NCBI RefSeq assembly: GCF_001704415.2 | Contig: NC_030826.1 | Span: 60,035,362 to 60,099,361, forward strand | Direction of reading: 5' to 3' | Length of the DNA stretch: 64,000 nucleotides | Origin: Capra hircus | Lineage: Eukaryota; Chordata; Mammalia; Artiodactyla; Bovidae | Part shown: one piece after another, positions 11,886-22,257 of the stretch | Numbering within the stretch: the first letter of the stretch is position 1 | Layout: each line of letters starts with the position of its first letter | Program-made: the position numbers and the translations under genes | The notes under the pieces: model-generated | Told to the model about the DNA's origin: nothing | The model's input: the letters and a program-made list of their open reading frames with translations, nothing else | The model's database searches: none

Positions 11886-13144
11886 CATTGAGTTAGACAA
11901 GGCTGTGGTCCGTGTGATCAGATTGGCCGGTTTTGTGTGATTATGGTTTCAGTGTGTCTGCCCTCTGATGCCCTCTCGCAACACCTACCGTCTTACTTGG
12001 CTTTCTCTTACCTTGGTCGTGGGGTATCTCTTCACCGCTATTCCAGCAAAGTGCAGCCCCTGCTCCTTACCTTGGATGAGTCGCCCCTCCCGACCTTGAA
12101 CGTGGAGTAGTTCCTCTCGGCCCTCCTGCACCCACGCGGCCGCCCCTGACCTCAGGCGTGGGGTAGCTCCTCTCAGCCACACATCTGTGAGGTCCATCGC
12201 AGCCAGCTGAAACTAAGCCACGCTGTGTGGGGCTAAGCCATGCTGTGTGGGGCCACCCAAGACATGTGGGTCACGGTGGAGAGGTCTGACTGAACGTGGT
12301 CCACAATGGCAAACCACTTCAGTATTCTTGCCTTGAGAACCCCATGAACAGTATGACAGGGCAAAAAGACAGGATACTGAAAGCGGAACTCCCCAGGTCA
12401 GTAGGTGCCCAATATGCTGCTAGAGACCAGTGGAGAAATAATTCCAGAAAGAATGAAGAGACAGAGCCAAAACAAAAACAACACCCAGTTGTGGATGTGA
12501 CTGGTGATAGAAGCAAGGTCCAATGCTGTAAAGAGCAATATTGCATAGGAACCTGGAATGTCAGGTCCATAAATCAAGGCAAATTGGAAGTGGTCAAACA
12601 GGAGATGGCAAGAGTGAACATTCTAGGAATCAGCAAACTAAAATGGACTGGAATGGGTGAATTTAACTCAGATGACCATTACATCTACTACTGCGGGCAG
12701 GAATCCCTTAGAAGAAATGGAGTAGCCACGATGATCGACAAAAGAGTCCAAAATGCAGTACTTGGACGCAATCTCAAAAGCGACAGGATGATCTGTGTTC
12801 ATTTCCAAGGCAAACCATTCAATATCACAGTAATCCAAGCCTATGCCCCAACCAGTAACGCTGAAGAAGCTGAGGTTGAATGTTTCTATGAAGACCTACA
12901 AGACCTTTTAGAACACCAAAAAAAGATGTCCTTTTCATTATAGGGGACTGGAATGCAAAAGTAGGAAGTCAAGGAACACCTGGAGTAACAAGCAAACTTG
13001 GCCTTGGAATGCGGAATGAAGCAGGGCAAAGGCTAACAGGGTTTTGCCAAGAGAACACACTGGTCATGGCGATGGACAAGGAGGCCTGGCGTGCTGCAAT
13101 TCATGGGGTCGCAAAGAGTCAGACACGGCTGAGCCACTGAACTG
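11886..13144 (+). mobile_element. BovB LINE with internal deletion removing the reverse transcriptase
   Basis: One insertion flanked by the 11-bp duplication 'aagcagaattt' (11,875-11,885 and 13,145-13,155). It contains part of the BovB 5' UTR (about 11,886-12,295), the endonuclease region (12,296 to about 13,062), then jumps directly to the last 70-80 bases of the element ('aggaggcctggcgtgctg' through the 3' terminus). About 2 kb covering the linker, RT and C-terminus are missing. The join lies near 13,063-13,073. The TSD brackets 5' UTR, endonuclease and 3' end together, so this was one integration. Confidence 0.93.
12296..12943 (+). pseudogene. BovB APE-type endonuclease domain, inactivated
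   Basis: A 215-codon open frame encodes the N-terminal part of the BovB protein. Landmarks are 'CCKEQYCIGTWNVRS' (first catalytic block), 'LGISKLKWTGMGEF', 'YIYYCGQESLRRNG', 'PFNITVIQAYAPTSNAEEAE' and 'ECFYEDLQDLLE'. In APE-type endonucleases the second block carries a catalytic Glu, and BovB as I know it reads ISELKW. Here codon 12,635-12,637 is AAA (Lys). The frame is lost just after 'LEHQ', so the 'GDWNAKVG' block lies in another frame. With no RT, this copy cannot support its own movement. Confidence 0.88.
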
Positions 13145-13155
13145 AAGCAGAATTT

Positions 13156-13657
13156 AAAACTCAAGACCAAACGACAATGGAATTTTGGGGACATTTGTTT
13201 TTTGTTGATAATGATATGGGAATATGTCTCACTGTACTTTTGCCAGCAGGAGCTGGCTGTGAATTTGGGAAAGAGTGTGGCTGAAAGCTGACAAAAGAGA
13301 AGAGTATTTATGTGTGTGAGTGAGTGTGTGTGTGTGTGTGTGTGTGCACACGTGCACATGTGCCTGGGTTTGTGGGGTAGAGCCTAGCAGGGAGAAAGTG
13401 AGAATAAATTTCTCTTGCTCCCTGGAGATCAGTCCTTAGAATTCATTTAAATAACAGAGTCTAGCAGAAGGCATTTAGCCTAAGGGAGGCAGTAGCTCTG
13501 GTCTGCAAAAGCCCTTTTATCCACAAGGACTCCTATGAGTCCTGATTCTCTAGTTCACGGCTGGTTTGGAGGGGACACAGTGTGGAAAAGGTCTTTGAGA
13601 ATACCTGGTCATGGCGATAGGAAGAAAGTGTGAGATGCATATTTTCATACAGAACCA
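13156..13657. other. Unassigned, with a (TG)n microsatellite at 13,311-13,362
   Basis: Contains a TG run of about 50 bases ending in 'cacacgtgcacatgtg'. Nothing else recognised. A 14-base string at 13,605-13,618 also occurs at the BovB deletion join (see findings). Confidence 0.7.
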
Positions 13658-13670
13658 CAGCATGCTTCGT

Positions 13671-13934
13671 CGGAAGGACTGATGCTGACGCTGTAGCTCC
13701 AATGCTTTGGACACCTGGTGCGAAGAGCTGACTCCCTGGAAAAGACCCTGATGCTGGGAAAGCCTGAAGTCAGGAGAAGAGGACGACAGAGGATGAGATG
13801 GTTGGATGGCATTGCCGACTCAATGGATATGAATCTGAACAAACTCTGGGAGACAGTGAAGGACAAGGAAGCCGGGCGTGCTGCGGTCCGTGGGGTCGCT
13901 ACGACTCAGACACGACTGCGTGAGTGAACAGCAG
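13671..13934 (+). mobile_element. 5'-truncated BovB 3' end with 13-bp target-site duplication
   Basis: 264 bases of the BovB 3' terminus flanked by 'cagcatgcttcgt' at 13,658-13,670 and 13,935-13,947. The C-terminal coding signature (RMRWLDGIADSMDMNLNKLW) is readable. The exact duplication shows this short fragment is itself a complete 5'-truncated insertion. Confidence 0.95.
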
Positions 13935-13947
13935 CAGCATGCTTCGT

Positions 13948-15169
13948 GCTCTCTTCTTAGAAGGATCTGTCCAAGCCTCCAAGAGTCTGTGGCTGTGAGA
14001 ACCTGTCTGCTCGTCTCTCCTTTCAAGCAGACCCCTGGACGCTTGAATCCCTCCACTTCCTCTGTGTCTCCGCTTCCCCGAGGAGGGGGTGGCCATGGGC
14101 GCTTACCCCGTCCTGGCTGCTGGATCAGACCCTGGAGGCAGGCTTGGGTGGGGAGGGATGGAGTCAGGGAGAGAGCAGCCAACAGCCCAGGGAACTCTGT
14201 CAGCAGCACCCTACACTGATGTGAATGAAATATAAGGATTGCACAATGAGCCATTAAAATAACTCTTCCAAACAGGATGCTCTCGCATGACGGCTGTCTG
14301 AGTGGAGGCAGCGACCTTCCATCTCATCCCTGCAGAAGTTCAGAGCGGCCCGGGAGCTGAGAAAACAACTTCAGACACACTGAATGTTTAGATCCACTTA
14401 GTGGTCAGAAAAAAAAAAAAAAAAAACCTTTAGAAAATTATTTAAGAGCTGCTCTTGCAAGTGGAAAAGCAATTCCTTGTAAACAAACCTAACACGAAGC
14501 TACGTCTCAGTGGTGGAAAACCTAACTTCATAAAGTCAGATTTCCGATGTATATTTTTTAAGCTCCTCAGAGACTACAAAAGCAACCACACTCTTGTCAG
14601 TTGACGCAGCAAATAAACAAACGCGCATGAGAGACTTTCCGTCTCGTGTGTCAGCGGCAGGTGTGTCTGATAAACCGAGGGTGCAGCCTTGGTACCTGCT
14701 CACTGCAGAGAAGACCGGTTATGAGGGAAAGCGAGTGTCCGCCCGCCTCCGCAGCCGCTCCGCAGTGGACCCCAGGACAGTGGAAACTATGACGGGAGCT
14801 CTCCAAGGCTCTCTTCCCACGCAGCTCTTTCCAGCCACTAGCGAGGGCCTAGTGGACCGTGTCATTTCTGAAGCAGGGAGACTGACTCGTCATTGGAAAT
14901 CCACCCCATCACCCAGCTCAACAGGGTGGTGCCAGGGTGGGGGGCGCAGGTCAGAGCCCACTTAGAACACCATACCCCCCCAAACCTATCGCCCTGTCAC
15001 GAGAGTGACGTAAATCAGGAAGAGAAATGAACGCACACGCGTGCAGTCTCGAAAATCGTGCAGATGAGCCAATGCTCAGGACGGGGCTAGAGACGCAGGC
15101 GCGAGAGCAGCGGTGCGCACTCAGCGGGGAGAAGGGCGGGGCGCTCTGGGGGCTGGCACTGGCGTGTAC
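13948..15169. other. Unassigned, GC-rich
   Basis: No repeat recognised except an A-run at about 14,410-14,427. GC and CpG content rise from 14,600 onward. The 123-codon frame at 14,594-14,965 has no recognisable domain. Confidence 0.45.
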
Positions 15170-15300
15170 ACCACCACGTGTGCACGGTAGCTGGTGGGAG
15201 CCCAGGGAGCTCAGCTCGGTGCTCTGAGACGACCTAAGGGGTAGGAAGCGGGGCAGGGAGAGAGGCTCGGCGCCGCACAGCAGAAACAAGCGCAGCGCTG
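15170..15300 (+). mobile_element. Ruminant L1 3' UTR remnant, GC-drifted
   Basis: Matches the ruminant L1 3' UTR around 'gggagctcagctcggtgctc', 'acgacctaaggggt' and 'cacagcagaaac'. Many positions that are A or T in other copies are G or C here. Confidence 0.6.
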
Positions 15301-15307
15301 TCGGTGC

Positions 15308-15526
15308 TTATGCGCGTGCGCACGCAGTCTGCCCGACTCTGTGGGCCCCACGGACTGGAACCCACCAGACCCCTCTGTCCACGGAGATTCTCCAGACAAG
15401 AATACCGGAGTGAGCTGTCATTTCCTCCTCCAAGGGATCTTCCTGACTCGTGCGTTGAACCCGTGTCTCCTACACCTCCTGCGCTGGTGGGTGGATTCTT
15501 TACCATCACGCCATCTGGGGAAGCTC
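15308..15526 (-). mobile_element. Bov-tA SINE
   Basis: Antisense copy from 'cacgcagtctgcccgactct' to the inverted head 'ggattctttaccatcacgcc'. GC-shifted like its neighbour. Confidence 0.8.
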
Positions 15527-15799
15527 CAAGCACATATACTCCAATTTTAAGAAGTCAAAGTAAGCCGTACCCCCAGTTCTCAATGTCAGCCCTCTTTCTC
15601 AGCAGAACAGAAACAACTCAGGTTTATTCACTGAATGGGGCCGTCGGCACCTCACCCAAAAGCTCACTGGAAACCTATCGTCCAAAATTAACACAGTTCC
15701 ATTTTTGCTAAAGAACTACTCCTTAAGGGCAAGTATCCATCAGCTGCTCGTAGCAGGAATCCCTTGTCCTTCTCCTGTCTCAGCTCCATTTCTTTTCCA
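15527..15799. other. No recognised feature
   Basis: Nothing recognised. The open frames run on from the SINE. Confidence 0.5.
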
Positions 15800-15915
15800 A
15801 GCTGAAAGCTTGGGCGGGTTACTCAGCCAGGCTACGCCTCAGCTTCCCCATCTGTAAAATGGAGCAATTATCCCCACTGCACAGTGTCCACATAAGTAAC
15901 AGATGAGACGTGCGG
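15800..15915 (+). mobile_element. MIR SINE
   Basis: Sense MIR core: 'gcgggttactcagccag', 'cctcagcttccccatctgta', 'aaatggagcaattatcccca'. Confidence 0.75.
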
Positions 15916-16344
15916 AGTCGGGATGGAAAAGCAGGCCCACCTGGCCCGCAGCCCCATGACTCTCTACACAGCCCTGTGGGATGGTCCTGAGCCGTGAGCA
16001 GCAGTGGAGGGTGAGACACCCTCTCTGGTTCATCCTGAGTGCACCGTGATTCTTCCTGCCCAGTCCGACAGCGGCTGCATCCAGAGGTCACAAACCAGGG
16101 ACCCGCTGGCCTCATAAGGCTCGCTGCCACGTTTGGTCTGGCCCTTGACGCTTTAGAAAAACAAGCCCTCTTTGAACGTCTTTCGAGAGGACTGGTCCTT
16201 TCCAGCTCGGCCACACACAGTGCTCTCTTTCTCTTTGTGGAAGCAGTGGTCTTCCGTCCACACCTGCTTGGCTCCTGAAGACGCCTGATTTTTCTACCAG
16301 TGATTCAGACCAACAAGCCAATGGGAAGTTAGACTCGGGGCCAT
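15916..16344. other. No recognised feature
   Basis: Nothing recognised between two MIR copies. Confidence 0.5.
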
Positions 16345-16462
16345 GCAGGGCGCTGGAAAGGAGTCCGTGGTGTCAGACAGACGTGGGTTTACACCCAGCC
16401 TTGTGACTGATGATCCGAGTGGGCTCGGCAGCTTTAGCTTCCTTTCCCCATTTGTCAAAAGC
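16345..16462 (+). mobile_element. MIR SINE, truncated by a BovB insertion
   Basis: Sense MIR with 'gtggtgtcagacagacgtgg', 'cacccagccttgtgactgat' and 'ttcctttccccatttgtcaa'. The copy stops where BovB sequence begins, so BovB appears to have landed in it. Confidence 0.75.
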
Positions 16463-16935
16463 CGTGACAAACCCAGGCCATGTATTAGCAAGCAGAGACA
16501 TCACTTTGCTGATGAAGGTCCATATCGTCCAAGCTATGGTTTTTCCAGTAGTCATGTATGATGTGAAAGTTGGACCATCAGGAAGGCTGAGCACCATAGA
16601 AGTGATGCTTTCAAACTGTGGTGTTGGAGGAGACTTGAGAGTAACTTGGACTGCAAGGAGATCCAACCAGTCCATCCTAAAGGAAACCAGTCCTGAATAT
16701 TCATTGGAAGGACTTATGCTGAAGCTGAAGCTCCAATACTTTGGCCACCTGATGTGAAGACCCTGATTGAAGGCAAAAGAGGGGGGTGACAAAGGATGAG
16801 ATGGTTGGATGGCATCACTGACTCAATGGACATGAATCTGAGCAAACTCTGGGAGATAGTAGAGGACAGAGGAGCCTGGTGTGCTGCAGTCCGTGTAGTC
16901 ACAAAGAGTCAGACACTGAACTGCAACAACAAAGT
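16463..16935 (+). mobile_element. BovB LINE 3' portion
   Basis: Sense BovB C-terminal coding region to the 3' end. Landmarks are 'gcagagacatcactttgctg', 'ctgcaaggagatccaaccag' and 'agatggttggatggcatcac'. Frame broken by small deletions, for example after 'ggccacctgatg'. Confidence 0.9.
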
Positions 16936-17784
16936 AGACGTCTCCACCCTGCGCGAGCCTCAGCTCACCCCAGGGCACAGCAGGTACGAGTTGCTGCTCC
17001 ACTGGCCGTGTCAGAAATGCGGAGGCAGCTTCTTCTGTGGTCTGATGTCCAAGAACCTACCGCGGGGCTGGTGGGAGCGACTTTCCTGGGGAGCCAGGCA
17101 GGCTCTCCTTGGTCAGACGTCTTACACGAACAGGTTGTACAGTGTTCATCCGCGGGCTTCTGGAATCACAGGAGGCCGCACGGCTCCCCAGCAAGTTCAA
17201 GGGCACGGAGAGGTGGGCTGAGCTGCCCCGAGTGCAGTGGGCCTCGTGGCTCTGGTCCCAGCCCCTGGGGGGAGCAGGGCGGTTTTCACGCCCTGGGCAT
17301 CCAAGCCCCCAGGGCAGCTCTGCAGCCATGTCTCCCATCCTCTGACCCAATCAGGGCTTTGATTTACAGGCCTTGAGGGATGAGCGGCTGGGCTGTACCC
17401 ACTGGATTATTTTGGGAGCAGGCAGGGGAGTGGGGAGCTCTGAGTCTTCCGCCGGCACATCTGGGCCATGCGGAGTGGCCTTTGGGCCAGTCTGGGGCAC
17501 CCTGGGGTCGTTCTTTCCAGGTCTCTGCTTGGACCGCACCAGGAACTCCGGGCTGGGGTAGACACATGCCTTCATTTCCCCTCGAGATGACTCTGTCCCC
17601 TTGCTTCATCCACTTTCATCTCAAAGGATCTGATAGGAAATTTCAAAACAACTCGCAGGCTTTGGGGAAGGATAACACAGATGCCAAATTAAGAGATGAA
17701 ATGGAGGAATTGAAACTCCTGAGATGCTCACTGAGATTCTCCACCTCTTTCTTTCTTTTTTTTTTTTTTTAGCTATTATTATTA
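16936..17784. other. Unassigned, GC-rich, with a T-run
   Basis: No repeat recognised except a pyrimidine/T tract at about 17,745-17,770. Frames up to 165 codons overlap in several registers and look like the by-product of high GC. Confidence 0.45.
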
Positions 17785-18312
17785 TTGGAAGAAAGGCTAT
17801 GACCAACCTAGACAGCATGTTAAAAAGCAGAGACATTACTTTGTAAACAAAGGTCCGTCTAGTCAAGGCTATGGTTTTTCCAGTGGTCATGTGTGGATGT
17901 GAGAGCTGGACTATAATGAGAGCTGAGTGCAAAAAAATTGATGCTTTTGAACTGTGGTGTTGGAGAAGACTCTTGAGAGTCCCTTGGACTGCAAGGAGAT
18001 CCAACCAGACCATCCTAAAGGAGATCAGTCCTGAGTGTTCATTGGAAGGACTGATGCTGAAGCTGAAACTCCAATATTTTGGCCACCTCATGAGAAGAGC
18101 TGACTCACTAGAAAATATCCTGATGCTGAGAGGGATTGGGGGCAGGAGGAGAAGGGGATGACAGAGGATGAGATGGCTGGATGGCATCACCAACTAGATG
18201 GACATGAGTTTGAACAAACTCCAGAAGCTGGTGATGGACAGGGAGGCCTGGCGTGCTGCGGTCCATGCAGTCACAAAGAGTCAGACATGACTGAGCAATT
18301 GAACTGAACTGA
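17785..18312 (+). mobile_element. BovB LINE 3' portion
   Basis: Sense copy from 'gaaaggctatgaccaaccta' through the C-terminal region ('GLMLKLKLQYFGHLMRRADS') to the terminus 'caattgaactgaactgagg'. One of the less decayed 3' fragments, but with several stops. Confidence 0.92.
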
Positions 18313-18334
18313 GGTGTTATTAGTGTGCTTTGCT

Positions 18335-18535
18335 TTTGCTTGCGCTGGGCCTCTCCGGTCTCGGTGAGTGGGGCTGCTTCCTGCTGGGGCTTCTCATTGC
18401 AGAGCCTCCTCTTGTTGAGGAGTGTGGGCTCAGCACTATGGCATAGGGGCTGAGTCACTCTGAGGCAGGTGGGATCCTCCTGGACCAGGGATCGAACCCT
18501 GGGTTCCAGGTCAACAGGTGCGAGGAGAGGAAATC
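18335..18535 (-). mobile_element. CHR-type (cetartiodactyl tRNA-derived) SINE
   Basis: Antisense copy: 'gcgctgggcctctccggtct', 'gggcttctcattgcagagcc', 'ggaccagggatcgaaccctg'. The tRNA-like B box is visible in inverted form near 18,488. Confidence 0.75.
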
Positions 18536-18794
18536 CACCAATGATCTGATGACTTTGGAGATGGCTCTTTTCCATGGAAGTCTGCGGCCTGATAAGACCT
18601 CGGCAGAGGACTCTGCTAAGCCACACCCAACTCCTGACTCCCTGGAAACTATGAGATAATAAATTTGCATTGTCTTGAGCTTCTGAGTATATGGTAGGTT
18701 TCGGACAGCAGTAGAAAATGAACACAATGAAACATATTCAAATTTGCAAAAACACTTCAAAGGCCAGAACAGCCTGAGGGGTGCAGGTGGTTTA

Positions 18795-19005
18795 TGGGCA
18801 ACCAGAAGAGCTGACTCCTTGGAAAAGACCCGTATGCTGGGAAAGACTGGGGGCAAGAGGAGAAGGGGGCGACAGAGGATGAGATGGGTGGATGGCATCA
18901 CCGAGTCAAAGGGCCTGAATGTGACCAAACTCCAGGAGATAGTGGCAGACGGAGGAGCCTGGCACGCTGAAGTTCATGCAGAGAGTCAGACATGACTTAG
19001 TAACC
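18795..19005 (+). mobile_element. BovB LINE 3' end fragment
   Basis: Starts at 'agaagagctgactccttgga', includes 'gatgagatgggtggatggca', and ends near 'gacatgacttag'. 5'-truncated. Confidence 0.88.
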
Positions 19006-19078
19006 AAATAACAACGATTGTGCAGTGTACATCACAGGTAATGAACTGCCTTAGGTGTTAGGTATTAGCTATTTAGAG

Positions 19079-19270
19079 AGCTTCCCTGGTGACTCAGATG
19101 GTAAAGAATCCACTTGCAATGCGGGAGACCTGGGTTCAATCCCTGGGTTGGGAAGATCCCTCGGAGAAGGAAAGGCTACCCACTCCAGTCTTCTGGCCTG
19201 GAGAATTCCATGGACTACAGTCCATGGGATCACAAAGAGTCAGACACAACTGAGTGACAAAGCACACACA
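19079..19270 (+). mobile_element. Bov-tA SINE
   Basis: Sense copy with tRNA-like head ('cttccctggtgactcagatg'), B box 'gggttcaatccc', and BovA body ending 'cagacacaactgagtgac'. Confidence 0.92.
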
Positions 19271-19326
19271 TTAGGAACTTAGAGGGCACACTTCTGGAGA
19301 AAGGTGAATATCTGTGGGGAGAAAGG

Positions 19327-19625
19327 GGCTTCTCTGATGGCTCAGTGGTAGAGAATCTGCTTGTCAATGATGGGACACAGGTTCAGTCCCTGACCCGAGA
19401 AGACCCCACAGGCCGTGGAGCAGCTGAGCCCGTGTGCTGCAACCACCAAGCCTGTGCCCCAGGGTCCAGAAGCCGCAACGGCGGAGCCCACGTGCCCTGG
19501 GGCCCGCGCTCCGCAGCGAGAGAAGCCGGCGAGTGAGAAGGCCGGTTTCGCACCTGGAGAGCAGCCCCTGCCACCACAGCTAGAGGGTCCAACACAGCCG
19601 AAAATAAATGAGACGAGGCTGGAAA
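19327..19625 (+). mobile_element. CHR-type SINE, near full length
   Basis: Sense copy. Head 'ttctctgatggctcagtggt' with B box 'aggttcagtccc', then the GC-rich body ('aagcctgtgccccagggtcc', 'aagccgcaacggcggagccc') and an A-rich end 'gccgaaaataaatgag'. Confidence 0.8.
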
Positions 19626-20354
19626 ACATCGCAATTCACCACGCTGTGATAACTGCCGAACCCCACATGCTGAAAGGATGGGCCTCCTGGAGCAGCAGAT
19701 GTTAGAACCTGATGGCGACCCATGTGAGGTCGGGAGCTGCCCTCTGCACTTGGGGAGAAAAACTATCTCATCCCTGTTCTCCGTTTCCTCTGAGGGGCTC
19801 CATCCACACTTTGCTCTAAGATCATCTCATCAGTGATTCACTGTTATATTAAAAATAGGTGAAAATGTTACTTTGGAGCCTAAATCATACAAGCACTGGG
19901 CTTATTCTCTGAAGCACCCTGGCGTTTACCTGCCCTTTCAATTTTGTGATCCGCCATCCCATGTTAGAATTTTCCCATCTTAACAGACAGCTCTGAGAAG
20001 TTCGGGGAAGTCACAGGTGCTCTGCGAGGAAGCACCGCATTCGCTAAACTTGCACGCAGCTAACACTGACCGAGGCGTCCAGAGCCGTGGAAGGGGGGAC
20101 CAGCTTGCACAGTGTGAGTGGAAAACAGCCATGCAAGCGTCCTAGGCCCCCCGTCAGCTCACCTAAGCACCTCTCACCTGATCTCAGAAATACATATAAT
20201 AAAACAGACACTGAACGGTCCTCCATGTTTCCGACTGTGTCTCCTGAAACACCTTCTCAGCACGTCAGCCCGAATCATGTTCTTCAGACACAGCTCAGAC
20301 CCCTCGTGGCTCCCTACCACGCAGAATGCTTTCTGATTCCTTTATCCATTTGGC
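19626..20354. other. No recognised feature
   Basis: Nothing recognised. Confidence 0.5.
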
Positions 20355-20478
20355 TGCTCCAGGCCTTAGTTGCGGCACGTGGGCTCTAGTCCCCTGACCG
20401 GGGCTTGGTCTCTGGGGCCCTGGCACTGGGAGCCTGGAGTCTCAGCTGCTGAGCCCTCCATCGGGCACGAGATGCATC
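20355..20478 (-). mobile_element. CHR-type SINE fragment
   Basis: Antisense partial copy: 'cttagttgcggcacgtgggc', 'ccctgaccggggctt', 'agtctcagctgctgag'. Diverged. Confidence 0.55.
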
Positions 20479-20966
20479 CCGACTTCACCAGGGCTTGCGT
20501 GAGCGGCCCTCTGCCTGCCTGCCTTCTCACAAGGAGGCGCTAGTTATCAGAGTTTCCTGTAGTTTAAAAGCACAATGCTATTGCAGTAGTGCTCCCTCAG
20601 ACAGGCATCAGCCCCTTTGCAGAAGCCTGAGTTCTGGCAGCACTCAGCAGACGTCCTGTGAGAACTGAGGCACGTGGTGACGTATCTGTGACATGTGTGT
20701 GGGAGGAGGTGACCTTCACATCCTGCTACTCCAGCGTCCTGACTACTCAGCATCAGTCCTGACAATTGGCCAGCGTGCCCTGGTGCGCGTATATGGAAAA
20801 CCGAACCATCGCAACGATTCCATGCCGCTTGGTCAGTGAGTTGCAGCCCTGAACACCGCCTGCTACTTCCTGTTCTTCAGGCTCCCTTGATTTTACCATG
20901 ATCCCACGGTGGACCCCTAGCTTTCTGCTCAAGAAACAGGGCCAAGGTCCATTCTAGCAGATGGGT
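20479..20966. other. No recognised feature
   Basis: Nothing recognised. Confidence 0.5.
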
Positions 20967-20977
20967 ACCTAAGCCAC

Positions 20978-21247
20978 TGCTGCTGCTAAGTCACTTCAGT
21001 CATGTCTGACTCTGTGCCACCCCATAGATGGCAGCCCACCAGGCTCCCCCGTCCCTGGGATTCTCCAGGCAAGAACACTGGAGTGGGTTGCCATTTCCTT
21101 CTCCAATGCATAAAAGTGAAAAGTGAAAGTGAAGTTGCTCAGTCGTGTCTGACTCTTCAAGACCCCATGGACTTCAGCCTACCAGGCTCCTCCGTCCATG
21201 GGATTCTCCAGGCAAGAGTACTGAGTGAGGTGCCATCGCCTTCTCCG
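20978..21247 (-). mobile_element. Bov-A2 SINE (BovA dimer) with 11-bp target-site duplication
   Basis: Two antisense BovA units joined by a linker rich in 'aagtgaaaagtgaaagtg', the hallmark of Bov-A2. Flanked by 'acctaagccac' at 20,967-20,977 and 21,248-21,258. Confidence 0.95.
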
Positions 21248-21258
21248 ACCTAAGCCAC

Positions 21259-22257
21259 AGAGGCTGTTAAATGTCTAGACCAGGATATGACTGCTGATGG
21301 CAGCTGTACTACTGGAACAAGATGGTCCACCAGGAGGTCCCTCGTCATCCACCAAAGGATTAAAAAAAAAAAAAAAGCTCAGAAAAAGGAAAGGCATTAA
21401 AAAGCGTCCTGAAGCCAACAGCAGCTCTCTGTCAACATGGTGGAATAAAACTTGCCCTGTTATTCAGCTTGGGAAACAATAAATGGGAAATCTGGAAAAT
21501 AAATAGAAAGCATACACTTGCTCTTTGCACTACCGACACCACATGAAGAGCAGAGTAATTATGTATTCGAATATCACTGCTGGGAAGAACTCAGTGTGAC
21601 CCAAAGTTCACTACTCGAACACATCGGTTCCAGGCGAGATTGCCTTTCATGGTGGTATACCCTTTCTCCATGACTGCCTCGCTTCCAAAGGAAATCAGAT
21701 ACCGTCCTTCTTTACCAGAAGGGGATCTAATAAGGGTATCCTCTTGATTACAGGGCTACAAGGATCAGCATTTTCTCTCTTGCTCATGAGAAACCACACA
21801 AAGTGAAACAGCAGAAACCTGTGAGGACCGGGGCTCCGGCTCCCGTGCCAGCCCAGCCGAGCAGACCCGACTGGAAACCAGCTTCAAGAGGAAGGAGAGT
21901 GACCAGAGCGGAGGGCCACGACTTCAGCATCATCTTCATCTTCCTCCACGTCACCTCCATCCAAAGCTCGATGGATCCAGATGTACTCACATGGCACCTT
22001 GTCGACTCAACCAGGGGTGCCCACTCGTCTCCAGCAGCGGAGAGCAAAGGAAATCAACACAACGTTCTCAGCCCCAGGATAGATGGCCCGCTAGACTCCT
22101 GTGTTTGTCCGGTCTCCAGTCCCTACCCTGAGTTCCCTTTATCAGTCAAACCTCTACCCTCTGTGCCAAAAGATAAGCCGGGTCTCTTTGAAAGTCTTCC
22201 CAACTTGTAAAATCCCCACCCGGCTCCTAGCTCAAGCCATGGTGCTGAGCTCCTGGC
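21259..22257 (-). pseudogene. Unassigned; possible decayed processed pseudogene on the minus strand (21,594-22,091)
   Basis: Two protein-like blocks are readable on the minus strand. Block 1 (about 22,091-21,887) contains 'YPGAENVVLISFALRCWRR', one stop, then 'KVPCEYIWIHRALDGGDVEE'. Block 2 (21,755-21,594) contains 'SGKEGRYLISFGSEAVMEKG' and 'GNLAWNRCVRVVNFGSH'. They are in different frames. I do not recognise a parent gene, and both could be chance. A plus-strand A-run lies at 21,362-21,375. Confidence 0.25.

Noticed and set aside
14594..14965. 123-codon frame in GC-rich DNA
   Set aside because: GC-rich DNA has few stops; no domain, and overlapping frames are equally open.
18108..18725. 205-codon minus-strand open frame
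   Set aside because: It stitches together antisense BovB, a CHR SINE and unassigned DNA. No consistent protein character.
19345..19625. tRNA-like A and B boxes suggesting a tRNA gene
   Set aside because: They belong to the tRNA-derived head of a CHR-type SINE. No cloverleaf with acceptor stem is formed. The same holds for the Bov-tA heads.
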